The notes beneath the pieces are model-generated. The model ran no database searches. It was given only the letters and a program-made list of their open reading frames with translations, and was not told where the DNA came from. A program made the position numbers and the translations under genes. A stretch of 64,000 nt of DNA from Pannonibacter indicus (GTDB taxonomy: Bacteria > Pseudomonadota > Alphaproteobacteria > Rhizobiales > Stappiaceae): NCBI RefSeq assembly GCF_001418225.1, contig NZ_LIPT01000002.1, positions 434,001-498,000 of the forward strand, given 5' to 3'. This document shows positions 31,805 through 40,149 of this stretch, in pieces (positions within the stretch are counted from its first letter, which is position 1; each line of letters begins with the position of its first letter).

Positions 31805-31845
31805 ATCGTTTTTTGCTATAAAGAGCGGAACCGCGAGGAAGAGTG

Positions 31846-32307
31846 ATGACGGAAGAGAGCGGCAGTACCTGGAGCGCCATGATGCCGGGACATCTGATCA
31901 GGCGCCTGCACCAGATATCGACCCAGGTTTTTGCGCGGAGGATCCGCGAGGCGGGGTCAGACCTGACACCCGTCCAGTTCGCCGCTCTGGACGCCATTCA
32001 TCAACAGCCGGGCGCCGACCAGGCCAGCCTCGCACATTCCATCGCCAAGGACCGCGCAACTGTGGGTGCGGTCGTTGACCGCATGGAGCAGAAAGGACTG
32101 CTGACGCGCGTTGTCAGCGATCAGGACAAGCGCGCCCGAGAATTGACGCTGACCGACGAAGGCCGCCGTGCGCTTAAAGTGCTGATGCCGGTCGTCGCCG
32201 ATCTGCAAAAAGAGATTCTCGCAGGGCTGAGCGAGGACGAGTACCGTCAGTTCATCGCACTCGCGGCCAAGGCCGCCCGGTCGGGTGAACCCGTGAACGG
32301 GGATTGA
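31846..32307 (+). CDS. MarR family transcriptional regulator
   Basis: 153-residue winged-helix regulator: PVQFAALDAIHQQPGADQASLAHSIAKDRATVGAVVDRMEQKGLL is the helix-turn-helix and wing region (about residues 45-90), flanked by dimerisation helices. Members often release DNA when a phenolic ligand binds. The ATG at 31846 has GAGGAA 5-6 bases upstream; a GTG at 31843 opens the same frame. Its divergent partner is the MobA-like hydroxylase, so it likely controls that gene. Confidence 0.85.
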   Translation: MTEESGSTWSAMMPGHLIRRLHQISTQVFARRIREAGSDLTPVQFAALDAIHQQPGADQASLAHSIAKDRATVGAVVDRMEQKGLLTRVVSDQDKRARELTLTDEGRRALKVLMPVVADLQKEILAGLSEDEYRQFIALAAKAARSGEPVNGD

Positions 32308-32324
32308 CGTCCGGTCGAAACGGC

Positions 32325-32362
32325 GATGGCCCGCCCGGTTGTCCAGGCGGGCCATCTTTTTG
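32325..32362. terminator. Bidirectional terminator between marR and dctP
   Basis: GATGGCCCGCC (32325-32335) pairs perfectly with GGCGGGCCATC (32346-32356), then TTTTTG. Genes on both sides converge on it. Confidence 0.85.
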
Positions 32363-32407
32363 TCTGCGGTGCGCGCCGGATCCTTGTTCCCCGTCGCGGT
32401 GCCTGTC

Positions 32408-33397
32408 TCAGTTACCCTTCAGGGCCTCGACGAAGGCGCTTGCCTCGAGCCCCTGGGCATCGGCGTCGGCAACGATCTTGTCGACGACCGCGCTGCTGGC
32501 GGCGTTGAACTTGGCGGCTTCTTCCGGCGCCAGCGTGATGACTTCCTTGCCATCGGTGGCTGCGAAGTCCGACAACGCCTTGCCGGCAACCGAGAGCCAT
32601 GCCTTGTTGCCGTTGACTGCAGCGGTGCGGCCCGCATCCAGCACGATTTTCTGCTGGTCTTCGGTCAGGTCCCGGAAGCTGTCCCGGTTCATGATCAGGA
32701 AGAAGTCGGACATCGTGGTGTTCATGCCTTGCGTGATGTACTTGGTGACTTCGGCAAGCTTGAACGAAGTGAGCGCCGTCGCGTCGATCATCGCGCCGTC
32801 GATAACGCCGGTCTGCATCGCATTGTAGATTTCCGTCGCCGGCATCGAGACCGGTGTGGCACCCCAGGCCTCGACGACGAGACCGGCATTGCGCGACGGT
32901 ACACGTATCTTCAGCCCCTTCAGATCATCCAGGCTGCGGATCGGTTTTTCACCCGTAAACAGCAGATTGGGCGCGTTGTTCCACAATCCGAGCAGGACCA
33001 CGCGCTTGTATTCGTCCGACAGCTTGTCGAGATTGGCGAGCATGCGCTCCGTACCGTTGTCGGCGGTGATCACGCCCGGCAATTCGGCCAGGAGCGTCTT
33101 GGGGAAATTCGCCGCCGTGTATCCCGGAAGACCGAAGAAGATGTCGGCGACGCCTTCGAGCGCCCGGTTATACTGCTCGGCCGGTCCCGGACCGATCTCC
33201 CCGCCCATGTAGAGCGTAACCGTCACCGCGCCACCCGTTTTCTCGGCGATGGTGGCGGCAAACGGCTTGTAGGTGGAATCGACCACGAAGTGGGTCGGCG
33301 GCTGGAAGTCGGCGAGCTTGAGATCTCCGGCGGATGCAACGGATGCAGCCAGCGTGAACGCCGCTGCCAGTGCAGCCTTGAGTGTCTTCAGTTTCAT
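32408..33397 (-). CDS. dctP: TRAP transporter periplasmic substrate-binding protein
   Basis: Periplasmic receptor of a tripartite ATP-independent transporter, here probably for an aromatic or carboxylic acid. 329 residues with a Sec signal (MKLKTLKAALAAAFTLAASV, cleavage after ASA). The TRAP-family ligand arginine lies in LKGLKIRVPSRNAGLVVEAWGATPV, with PATEIYNAMQTGVIDGAM after it. Start at 33397 has GGAGG at 7-8 bases. Last gene of dctQ-dctM-dctP; its place in the aromatic island suggests substrate uptake for it. Confidence 0.88.
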   Translation of the reverse strand: MKLKTLKAALAAAFTLAASVASAGDLKLADFQPPTHFVVDSTYKPFAATIAEKTGGAVTVTLYMGGEIGPGPAEQYNRALEGVADIFFGLPGYTAANFPKTLLAELPGVITADNGTERMLANLDKLSDEYKRVVLLGLWNNAPNLLFTGEKPIRSLDDLKGLKIRVPSRNAGLVVEAWGATPVSMPATEIYNAMQTGVIDGAMIDATALTSFKLAEVTKYITQGMNTTMSDFFLIMNRDSFRDLTEDQQKIVLDAGRTAAVNGNKAWLSVAGKALSDFAATDGKEVITLAPEEAAKFNAASSAVVDKIVADADAQGLEASAFVEALKGN

Positions 33398-33523
33398 CCT
33401 GTATTCCTCCATTTTGGGATGACTGAACGTAGCCAGACCAGCTCTGCAGGTTCTGGCCATTGAACCGGCGTAACCACACCCGGGTGGCATGTGAGCCTAT
33501 GAGCCCTCCAACCTTCATGCGGC

Positions 33524-34828
33524 TCACCCGAACATCGTGTTAGGCAGGAACAGAGCAATCCCGGGTATCGCGATAACCAGCAGCAGGCCGACGATCATGG
33601 CGAGAAGGAACGGCGCGACACCGCGGAAGATGGTTGTCAGCGGCACGTCCCCCGCCACAGCCCGGACCACGAAAACGTTCAGCCCGACGGGGGGCGTGAT
33701 CATGCCCATTTCGATAACGATCACGGCAACGACGCCGAACCAGACGGGATCGAAGCCAAGTGCCGTGATGACCGGAAAGACGATCGGGATCGTGATGACA
33801 AGCATGGACAAGCCGTCCATGAACATGCCCAGCACAATATAGGCGAGGATGATGACGAAGAGCGTGCCATAGGCACCGAGACCGAGTGCGCCAAGTCCGT
33901 CGCCAAGCGTTGCCGGGATGCGGGTCACAGCAAAGAACGGATTGAGTACATTGGCGCCGATGACGATCGCATAGAGCATGGCCGAGGTACTGAGCGTGCT
34001 CATCACCGCTTCGCGGAACTCTATCAAAGACAGGCGCCGCTTGATGACGGCGAGCAGAATCACCAGCGCTGCGCCGACGCCTGAGGCCTCGACGGGCGTG
34101 AAGATGCCCGCATAGATGCCGCCGATGGAGAGCACAATGACCAGAAGAAGCGGCGCGGCCTCCCACAAAATCCGGAAGCGATCAGAAAGTGCAATGGACT
34201 CACCCCGCGGACCGGCCCTGGGGTCGAGGAACGAGATGACCCAGACCGTGGTCATGAACAGGACAGTCAACAGCAGTCCCGGTACAACGCCGGCCATGAA
34301 AAGCCGGCCGATCGATTGCTCGGTGAGGATGGCGTAGAGGACGAAACCGGTCGAGGGCGGTATGAGAAAGCCAAGCGTACCGCCCGCCGCAATCGCTCCG
34401 GTGGACAGCCCCGGCGCATAGCTGAGGCGGCGCATTTCAGGCAGCGCTACCTTGCCGAGCGTCACGGCGGTGGCAACGGAAGAACCAGAGACCGCAGCGA
34501 AGACTGCACAGCCGAGCACCGAGGCCGAGGCCAGACCACCCCTGAACTGGCCAACCCAGGCGAAGGCCGCGTCATAGAGGCCGCGGCTGAAGCCCGCCGC
34601 CGATGACACATTGCCCAAAAGCACGAACATCGGCACGACGATGAGATTGTAGCTGGCTATGGCCGAATAGCTTTCCGTCAGCAGGACGCCGCCGGCGCTG
34701 CGCGCCCCTTCGAGGACCCAATAGCCGCCGAAACCGACGATCAACATGGAGAAGGCAACAGGGACACGAACGATAAGAAGAGCAAACAGGCAGGCTATAC
34801 CCACAAAGCCGGCAGCGAAAGGCGTCAT
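33524..34828 (-). CDS. dctM: TRAP transporter large permease
   Basis: Twelve-segment membrane subunit that uses the sodium or proton gradient. 434 residues from MTPFAAGFVGIACLFALL, with the DctM motifs VSGSSVATAVTLGKVALPEM, GGTLGFLIPPSTGFVLYAI and MITPPVGLNVFVVRAVAGD. The ATG at 34828 shares one base with the dctQ stop (TAATG), so translation is coupled. A much longer open frame upstream is the dctQ shadow. Confidence 0.92.
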   Translation of the reverse strand: MTPFAAGFVGIACLFALLIVRVPVAFSMLIVGFGGYWVLEGARSAGGVLLTESYSAIASYNLIVVPMFVLLGNVSSAAGFSRGLYDAAFAWVGQFRGGLASASVLGCAVFAAVSGSSVATAVTLGKVALPEMRRLSYAPGLSTGAIAAGGTLGFLIPPSTGFVLYAILTEQSIGRLFMAGVVPGLLLTVLFMTTVWVISFLDPRAGPRGESIALSDRFRILWEAAPLLLVIVLSIGGIYAGIFTPVEASGVGAALVILLAVIKRRLSLIEFREAVMSTLSTSAMLYAIVIGANVLNPFFAVTRIPATLGDGLGALGLGAYGTLFVIILAYIVLGMFMDGLSMLVITIPIVFPVITALGFDPVWFGVVAVIVIEMGMITPPVGLNVFVVRAVAGDVPLTTIFRGVAPFLLAMIVGLLLVIAIPGIALFLPNTMFG

Positions 34829-35325
34829 TACTTTGCCCCCTGTACAAGAAGGACAACGAGTTGCATGGCAAAGACACACACACACAGCGCCGCACCGGCA
34901 GCGAGGATGCTGTAGAATGGCCAGATCGGCATGCGCAGCATGTTGGTAGCATCCCCCCACTCCAGCGCATCGAGCGCCTTCAGGGCGGCGCGCTGCGCCA
35001 GGATGGCCATGACGAACCCCGACAGGCAGTGGGCGGCAATGTCGCCGATGAACCGGCCCCATCTGCCGAGAATGCGATCGAAGACATCGACGGCGACATG
35101 TTCGCGCCTGACGGTGCAGTAGGGAAGGGATGCCATGATCAGGGCGACGGCGGTCAATTGCACGAATTCGTTGACGCCCAGGATTGGAATGCCCAGGACG
35201 TAGCGCGTAACGACACCCATGGTGACGATGACGACAATCGCCAAGAGACAGATGGCGCCAACCACAGCCAGATGGAAGGCTGCCTTCCCGAACCGGGCCG
35301 GCCAGATATCAATGGCGTCACGCAT
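34828..35325 (-). CDS. dctQ: TRAP transporter small permease
   Basis: Four-segment membrane subunit; 165 residues from MRDAIDIWPARFGKAAFH. The DctQ signature is ILGVNEFVQLTAVALIMASLPYCTVRREHVAVDVF. The start at 35325 has no recognisable SD; a 42-codon frame with a good SD (35318-35446) runs into it and overlaps by 8 bases, so coupling from that leader frame is likely. An alternative TTG at 35397 is poor. Confidence 0.85.
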   Translation of the reverse strand: MRDAIDIWPARFGKAAFHLAVVGAICLLAIVVIVTMGVVTRYVLGIPILGVNEFVQLTAVALIMASLPYCTVRREHVAVDVFDRILGRWGRFIGDIAAHCLSGFVMAILAQRAALKALDALEWGDATNMLRMPIWPFYSILAAGAALCVCVFAMQLVVLLVQGAK

Positions 35326-35446
35326 CGTTTCGCAAGGCCCCCGCGCAACCGGCTTCGCAGTGGCGCCGTTGGGTTGACCGGGATGGACCTGCCGCAACCC
35401 AGCAGGTCCATCCCTTTGTCAGCAGGTTCATAATCGCCGGCACCAT
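35318..35446 (-). CDS. Candidate 42-codon leader ORF overlapping dctQ
   Basis: ATG at 35446 preceded by GGGAGG at 4 bases; the frame encodes MVPAIMNLLTKGWTCWVAAG and a basic tail, and its TGA overlaps the dctQ start codon region by 8 bases. dctQ has no SD of its own. This suggests translational coupling or a regulatory leader peptide. It matches no protein I know, so it may be a non-functional frame. Confidence 0.4.
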   Translation of the reverse strand: MVPAIMNLLTKGWTCWVAAGPSRSTQRRHCEAGCAGALRNDA

Positions 35447-35521
35447 TCGACCTCCCATTCAAATTGCGCACGAAGCCCTGTCGGCCTCATGGCTTCAGAC
35501 TATTGGAAAAAGATCCTGATT

Positions 35522-35562
35522 AGCCAATTCAAAGGCGGCGGCCTTGAATTAGTTCAGGCTAT
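35522..35562 (-). promoter_or_regulatory. Candidate LysR-type operator upstream of dctQMP
   Basis: Read on the minus strand it begins ATAGCCTGAACT and ends TTTGAATTGGCT, matching an element at 37661-37702 upstream of galB: the first 12 bases are identical and about 25 of 32 aligned positions agree before one indel and a shared GAATTG. It overlaps the stop codon of the lysR gene and lies 75 bp before the leader ORF. Confidence 0.6.
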
Positions 35563-36734
35563 AGCGCTTCCTCTTCAACGCTGTCGCGCAGCAACCTCAG
35601 AAGCAGTTCCTGGGCTTTGGTGGGAGCCCAGCTGGCACGATAGGTCAGCCCGATCTGGCGCACCTTCCACCCGGCATCGACCGCGATTTCCGTGACCAAT
35701 CCCTTGGATATTTCCGCGCGCGCCTGCGCACTGGAAATGCAGCCGAGATGATCACTGTTGTCGAGGACTTCCCGCATGAACAGGATCGAGCCAGCCTCGA
35801 TGATGCTTTCCGGCTGGCCAACACCGGCGAAGAAGGCGTCGAACTGGTCGCGGGCGGGCGTACCCTGACGGGGGACCACCCATGCGCAATCCCTGAGCTC
35901 CGCCAGACTGACATCGTCCCGGCCCGCCAGTGGATGATGGTTTCCGGCCAGCACCGTGAGCTTGTCCGCAAACAGCGGCTCCTGAACGATGTCGCCAATC
36001 GGTGCAGGCACCCTCAGCGCCCCTACGATCATGTCGATTTCACCCCGCCTCAGCCCGCCCAGCAATTCGTCATAGAGTCCGTCCATGATCAGCACGCCAT
36101 GGTAAGGACGCTGTTGACGGAAGCGCACAAGCGTCCGGGGCAACAGCACGGAGCGCGACAGTGGCAACGCGCCTATGACAATGCGGCCCGCATCCCCTCC
36201 GTCGAGCTCGGCGAGATCAGACTCAAGCTGATCCAGTTCGCGAAAGGCGAGCATCACCGCCTGAACCAGAGTGCGCGTCGCGCGCCCGGCAATCGAGCCG
36301 AACGCAGTGCGCTCGAACAGATTGCGGCCAGCCTCCTGCTCGAGTTGCGAGATGGCCCGATGCACGGTAGGTTGGGCGAGGCCCAGTCTGCGGGCGGCAA
36401 GCGTGAAATTCTGGGTCTCGTGGACCGCGACCAAAGCCTGCAGCTGCGCCGTGGTGGCGGTCAGCCGGAGCCTCGGCGAGATATCGGAGAGCGCCGGATC
36501 GAGAAGCGCGAAGGCACGCTGCACCCGGTTGGCAAGAACCTCACCGCGCGGCGTGGTAAAGAACCCCTGCCGGGTGCGGTCGAAAAGCAGTCCACCGGCC
36601 TCGTTCTCCAGCTTACCGATCGCCTGCGTGACTGCGGGTTGCGATACATGGCAGGCCTCCGCCGACTGGCTCAGCGAACCGGTGCTGGCGACCCACAGAT
36701 ACAGACGGAGATGGCGGAGATTGCGGGAAATCAC
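35559..36734 (-). CDS. LysR-type transcriptional regulator with two N-terminal HTH domains
   Basis: 391 residues, about 90 longer than a typical LysR protein. Two LysR-type helix-turn-helix units are visible: residues ~5-65 (WVASTGSLSQSAEACHVSQP, then AVTQAIGKLENEAGGLLFDR) and residues ~92-150 (LVAVHETQNFTLAARRLGLA, then QPTVHRAISQLEQEAGRNLF). The substrate-binding domain follows (RIVIGALPLSRSVLLPRTLVRF onward). The start is a GTG whose GTGA overlaps the stop of the oxidoreductase gene, so both are coupled. Likely regulator of the dctQMP and galB operons, which share an upstream element. Confidence 0.85.
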   Translation of the reverse strand: MISRNLRHLRLYLWVASTGSLSQSAEACHVSQPAVTQAIGKLENEAGGLLFDRTRQGFFTTPRGEVLANRVQRAFALLDPALSDISPRLRLTATTAQLQALVAVHETQNFTLAARRLGLAQPTVHRAISQLEQEAGRNLFERTAFGSIAGRATRTLVQAVMLAFRELDQLESDLAELDGGDAGRIVIGALPLSRSVLLPRTLVRFRQQRPYHGVLIMDGLYDELLGGLRRGEIDMIVGALRVPAPIGDIVQEPLFADKLTVLAGNHHPLAGRDDVSLAELRDCAWVVPRQGTPARDQFDAFFAGVGQPESIIEAGSILFMREVLDNSDHLGCISSAQARAEISKGLVTEIAVDAGWKVRQIGLTYRASWAPTKAQELLLRLLRDSVEEEAL

Positions 36735-37603
36735 GTGCGGTCCAGCACAGTCTGGAGGCGGGCGCCGAGGTCAGCGGGACCTGGATCTGCTTGCAGCCTG
36801 CCGATCTCTTTCTGCCATTGGGCGGTGGCAGCACTCATTGCCCCGGAAATGCCGAGTTCCTGGAGCGTCAGTGTTACCTCCCGCATTTCCGCCGCCCGGC
36901 GCATGCCGTGCACCATCATACGTTCCAGGTTATAGGTACCACGGCGGCGCCATTCGAGTGCAGGGTCAGACGCCTCGAGCGAGGCAATGACGCTTTCTCT
37001 CACGCCAGCCCGCTGCGCGGCCAGGAAACATTCCGCCGTCAGCGCTTCGAGGCCCTTGACCATCACCGACCTGATCATCTTGATCGACGACGCCTGCCCA
37101 ACTTCGCTTCCCGCAATCTCGGGGCGCATGTCAAGCGATTGTAGCGCAGCGACCGCCTCTTCGGCATGCGGACCGGACACCAGCATCGGGACGTGATGGC
37201 GCTTGGGGTGAACCGGTGCCATGATCGCCACATCGACATAGCGGCCGCCGGCCTTCTCGATGATCTCCGCCGCACTGCGTTTTGTGCCCGGTGCGCAGGA
37301 ATTGCAGTCGAACCAGAAGGTGCCGGCAGTAATGCCACTGGCGGCAGCATGCGCCGCGCTCAGCGCCTGATCGGCGGTGACCACACAGAAGACGGCGTCC
37401 ACGCCGGTAAGCGCCTGCTGCAGCGTTTCGCAGCCAAAGACGTCATGCGACACGTATCGTGCCCTCATCGCCGCTCCCGCATCACTATCGAAAGCGGAAA
37501 CCTTACGGGGGCGCCGCTCTCCCCAGCCGGAAACAAATGCCATGGCAGCCTCACCGAAACCGATGAATGCAAGCTGCTGAATCTTGCCGCAATTGCTTTT
37601 CAT
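36731..37603 (-). CDS. NAD(P)-dependent oxidoreductase, 6PGDH-like with DUF1932 C-terminal domain
   Basis: 290 residues. N-terminal Rossmann domain with LAFIGFGEAAMAFVSGW, then FWFDCNSCAPGTKRSAAEII and YVDVAIMAPVHPKRHHVPML, as in beta-hydroxyacid dehydrogenases. The catalytic lysine region is SSIKMIRSVMVKGLEALTAE. The C-terminal half is the DUF1932 helical domain. Start at 37603 has GGAG at 6 bases. Reaction is unknown; inside this island it could oxidise or reduce a ring-cleavage product. Divergent from galB and coupled to lysR. Confidence 0.8.
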   Translation of the reverse strand: MKSNCGKIQQLAFIGFGEAAMAFVSGWGERRPRKVSAFDSDAGAAMRARYVSHDVFGCETLQQALTGVDAVFCVVTADQALSAAHAAASGITAGTFWFDCNSCAPGTKRSAAEIIEKAGGRYVDVAIMAPVHPKRHHVPMLVSGPHAEEAVAALQSLDMRPEIAGSEVGQASSIKMIRSVMVKGLEALTAECFLAAQRAGVRESVIASLEASDPALEWRRRGTYNLERMMVHGMRRAAEMREVTLTLQELGISGAMSAATAQWQKEIGRLQADPGPADLGARLQTVLDRT

Positions 37604-37660
37604 GCCGATCTCCAACCCTCTCCGCAGAATGGTAATCAGCATCCGGTTTTGCCAGTCATC

Positions 37661-37702
37661 ATAGCCTGAACTTATGCCAGGGCACAGGCTTTCGAATTGT
37701 CT
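37661..37702 (+). promoter_or_regulatory. Candidate LysR-type operator in the oxidoreductase/galB divergent promoter
   Basis: Begins ATAGCCTGAACT and contains the inverted pair AGCCTG (37663-37668) and CAGGCT (37685-37690). It ends 54 bp before the galB start. Closely similar to the element at 35522-35562 in the same orientation relative to its operon. Confidence 0.6.
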
Positions 37703-37755
37703 GAACAGGCGGCGGCATGGAATGTCTCAGGCAACGAAGACCAAGGAGAGAGTAC

Positions 37756-38490
37756 ATGTCAGCCAAGAAAACCGCCCTCGTGGTTTCTGCCCATGCTGCG
37801 GATTTCGTCTGGCGCTGCGGCGGCGCCATCGCCCTTCATGCGTCCACAGGTTATGAGGTGACCGTCGTCTGCCTGTCCTTCGGCGAGCGCGGTGAGTCCG
37901 CCAAGCTCTGGAAGCAGCCCGGCATGACGCTGGATGCCGTCAAGCAGGCCCGCCGCGCAGAAGCAGAGAAAGCCGCGGAAGTGCTTGGCGTCCACGATCT
38001 CATCTGCCTGGATCTCGGCGATTATCCGCTGGAGCTTTCCCGCGACGACAAGAACCGCCTGGTTGATGTCATTCGCAAGGTTCAGCCCTCTTTCATGTTG
38101 TCGCATTCACAATACGATCCCTACAACACAGATCACATGTACGCCACGCAGGTGGCGCTGGAGTGCCGGATGATCGCTCAGGCCTGGGGGCACAATCCGG
38201 GCGAAAAGGTGCTTGGCGCGCCGCAGCTCTACCTGTTCGAACCACACCAGACCGAGCAGATGGGCTGGAAGCCGGACACCTTTCTCGACATCACCCCCGT
38301 GTGGGAGAAGAAACGCGCCGCGATTGAGTGCATGGAAGGCCAGGAGCATCTGTGGGAATACTACACCCGGGTCGCCATCAATCGCGCCAACCACTTCAAG
38401 CGAAATTCGGGCGGCCAGGCGGGTGGGCGCGATTGCAAATATGCCGAGGGCTTCCAGTCCATTTTCCCCCGCACGGTCGATGAACTCTGA
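37756..38490 (+). CDS. galB: 4-oxalomesaconate hydratase, PIG-L/GalB type
   Basis: Hydrates 4-oxalomesaconate (keto form) to 4-carboxy-4-hydroxy-2-oxoadipate in gallate and protocatechuate meta-cleavage. 244 residues; the start SAKKTALVVSAHAADFVWRC and VVCLSFGERGESAKLWK match Pseudomonas GalB, with the PIG-L metal site in AHAAD (the usual AHPDD changed), where the second metal histidine is in SQYDPYNTDHMYAT. Not related to LigJ, the amidohydrolase-type hydratase of sphingomonads. SD AAGGAG at 8 bases. First gene of the operon with the dioxygenase, galC and galD. Confidence 0.88.
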   Translation: MSAKKTALVVSAHAADFVWRCGGAIALHASTGYEVTVVCLSFGERGESAKLWKQPGMTLDAVKQARRAEAEKAAEVLGVHDLICLDLGDYPLELSRDDKNRLVDVIRKVQPSFMLSHSQYDPYNTDHMYATQVALECRMIAQAWGHNPGEKVLGAPQLYLFEPHQTEQMGWKPDTFLDITPVWEKKRAAIECMEGQEHLWEYYTRVAINRANHFKRNSGGQAGGRDCKYAEGFQSIFPRTVDEL

Positions 38491-38511
38491 TCGGAACTTC
38501 GGGAGGATACG

Positions 38512-39474
38512 ATGACGGAACCCTGCTTGGATCTTGCCCATCTTGCGCATGTCGAGATGTACACCGACCGCTTCGAGGAAAGTCTCGATTTCTTCACGCG
38601 GGTTTACGGGCTGAAGCTGTCCGGCATGGACGAGACTTCCGCATATCTGCGCGCTTGGGATGACTATGAATTCCATTCGCTGAAGCTCACGCGCCACCAT
38701 ACTACCGGCGTCGGGCATATCGCCTATCGTGCCTCGTCGCAGGTTGCCCTGATGCGCCGTGTCAAGGCGATCGAGGAGAGTAAATACAAGGTGATCGGCT
38801 GGGTCGACGGCGACCGGGGCCACGGCAGGGCCTTCCGCTTCGAGGACCCGTTCGGCCATGTCTTCGAAATCTACTGGGATACCGTGTGGTATGAGGCGCA
38901 GGAGGAGGCAGAGAAGGCAGCGCTGAAAAACACCGCATCTGCCTTCACGGGCGCGGCCCCACGCCGGATCGACCACCTCAATCTCCTGTCCGAAAACGTC
39001 ACGGAGTTTCGCGACTTCATGGAAACCTGCCTCGGCAGCCGCGTGACCGAAATGATCCAGCTCGACAACGGCCGGCTCGGCGGTTGCTGGTTCACGATCA
39101 ACAACAAGACCTATGATCTCGCCTGCACGGAAGAGCATGGCGGCGGCCAGGGGCGGCTGCACCATGTCACCTATGCGACCGACCAGCGCGAGGACATACT
39201 GCGCGCCGCGGATATCTTCCTGCAGAACGGCGTCCACATCGAAACGGGCCCGCACAAGCATGCCGTCCAGGGCACCTTCTTCCTCTATATCTGGGAGCCG
39301 GCGGGAAACCGCGTCGAGCTTGCCAATTCCGGTGCGCGGCTCATCCTCGCTCCCGACTGGAAGCCGGTCGTCTGGACGGAAAAAGACCGCAAAAAGGGTC
39401 AGGCCTGGGGGCTCAAGACCATTGAGACATTCCACACTCACGGTACGCCACCGGTGGACAAGAAAGGACATTGA
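38512..39474 (+). CDS. VOC-fold extradiol ring-cleavage dioxygenase (catechol 2,3-dioxygenase type I)
   Basis: 320 residues, two vicinal-oxygen-chelate domains. Iron ligands of the family are present: histidine in RRIDHLNLLSENV, histidine in GRLHHVTYATDQRED and glutamate in EPAGNRVELANSG; the active-site tyrosine is in FFLYIWEPAG. The order of motifs follows catechol 2,3-dioxygenases such as XylE. The surrounding genes (galB, galC, galD) act on oxalomesaconate, which is normally made by LigAB/GalA-type enzymes, so the substrate here is likely a carboxylated catechol such as gallate or protocatechuate, not catechol. Starts 21 bp after galB. Confidence 0.87.
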   Translation: MTEPCLDLAHLAHVEMYTDRFEESLDFFTRVYGLKLSGMDETSAYLRAWDDYEFHSLKLTRHHTTGVGHIAYRASSQVALMRRVKAIEESKYKVIGWVDGDRGHGRAFRFEDPFGHVFEIYWDTVWYEAQEEAEKAALKNTASAFTGAAPRRIDHLNLLSENVTEFRDFMETCLGSRVTEMIQLDNGRLGGCWFTINNKTYDLACTEEHGGGQGRLHHVTYATDQREDILRAADIFLQNGVHIETGPHKHAVQGTFFLYIWEPAGNRVELANSGARLILAPDWKPVVWTEKDRKKGQAWGLKTIETFHTHGTPPVDKKGH

Positions 39475-39477
39475 GCC

Positions 39478-40149
39478 ATGGCCGTCGTTGTTCAGAACAT
39501 CGCTCGCGCCGATCAATCGATCATCGAAAGGCTCGCGGCAGCCGGCGTTGCCACCGTTCATGAGGCGCAGGGCCGTAAGGGCATGCTCGCAAGCTATATG
39601 CGGCCGATCTATTCCGGCGCACAGATCGCCGGTTCCGCCGTCACCATTTCCGCACCTCCCGGCGACAACTGGATGGTTCACGTGGCAATCGAGCAGCTGA
39701 AGGCAGGCGACATTTTGGTGCTGGCCCCGACATCGCCGTGCGATAACGGCTATTTCGGCGACCTGCTGGCGACCTCGGCCATGGCCCGGGGCTGCCGTGG
39801 CCTCGTCATTGATGCTGGTGTGCGTGATATTCGCGACCTGACGTCGATGGGCTTCCCGGTGTGGTCGAAGGCAATCTCGGCTCAGGGGACGGTGAAGGAA
39901 ACGCTCGGCTCGGTCAACGTGCCGATCGTCTGCGCCGGCGCGCAGGTAAATCCGGGCGACATCATCGTCGCCGATGATGACGGGGTCTGCGTCGTCCCGC
40001 ACAAGGAGGCAGGCACGGTGCTCACCGCTGCCGAAACGCGGATGGCGGCAGAAGACGCCAAGCGTAAACGGCTGGCCGCGGGCGAACTTGGGCTCGATAT
40101 CTACGATATGCGCGCCCGGCTCGCCGGGAAGGGCCTGAAATATGTATGA
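39478..40149 (+). CDS. galC: 4-carboxy-4-hydroxy-2-oxoadipate aldolase/oxaloacetate decarboxylase
   Basis: Splits CHA into pyruvate and oxaloacetate; divalent-metal class II aldolase of the RraA-like fold. 223 residues with the substrate/metal site in [20 protein letters not shown] followed by RDIRDL, and [22 protein letters not shown] later. Starts 3 bp after the dioxygenase stop; its end overlaps galD by 8 bp. GalC/LigK-type family membership is clear. Confidence 0.9.
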   Translation: MAVVVQNIARADQSIIERLAAAGVATVHEAQGRKGMLASYMRPIYSGAQIAGSAVTISAPPGDNWMVHVAIEQLKAGDILVLAPTSPCDNGYFGDLLATSAMARGCRGLVIDAGVRDIRDLTSMGFPVWSKAISAQGTVKETLGSVNVPIVCAGAQVNPGDIIVADDDGVCVVPHKEAGTVLTAAETRMAAEDAKRKRLAAGELGLDIYDMRARLAGKGLKYV

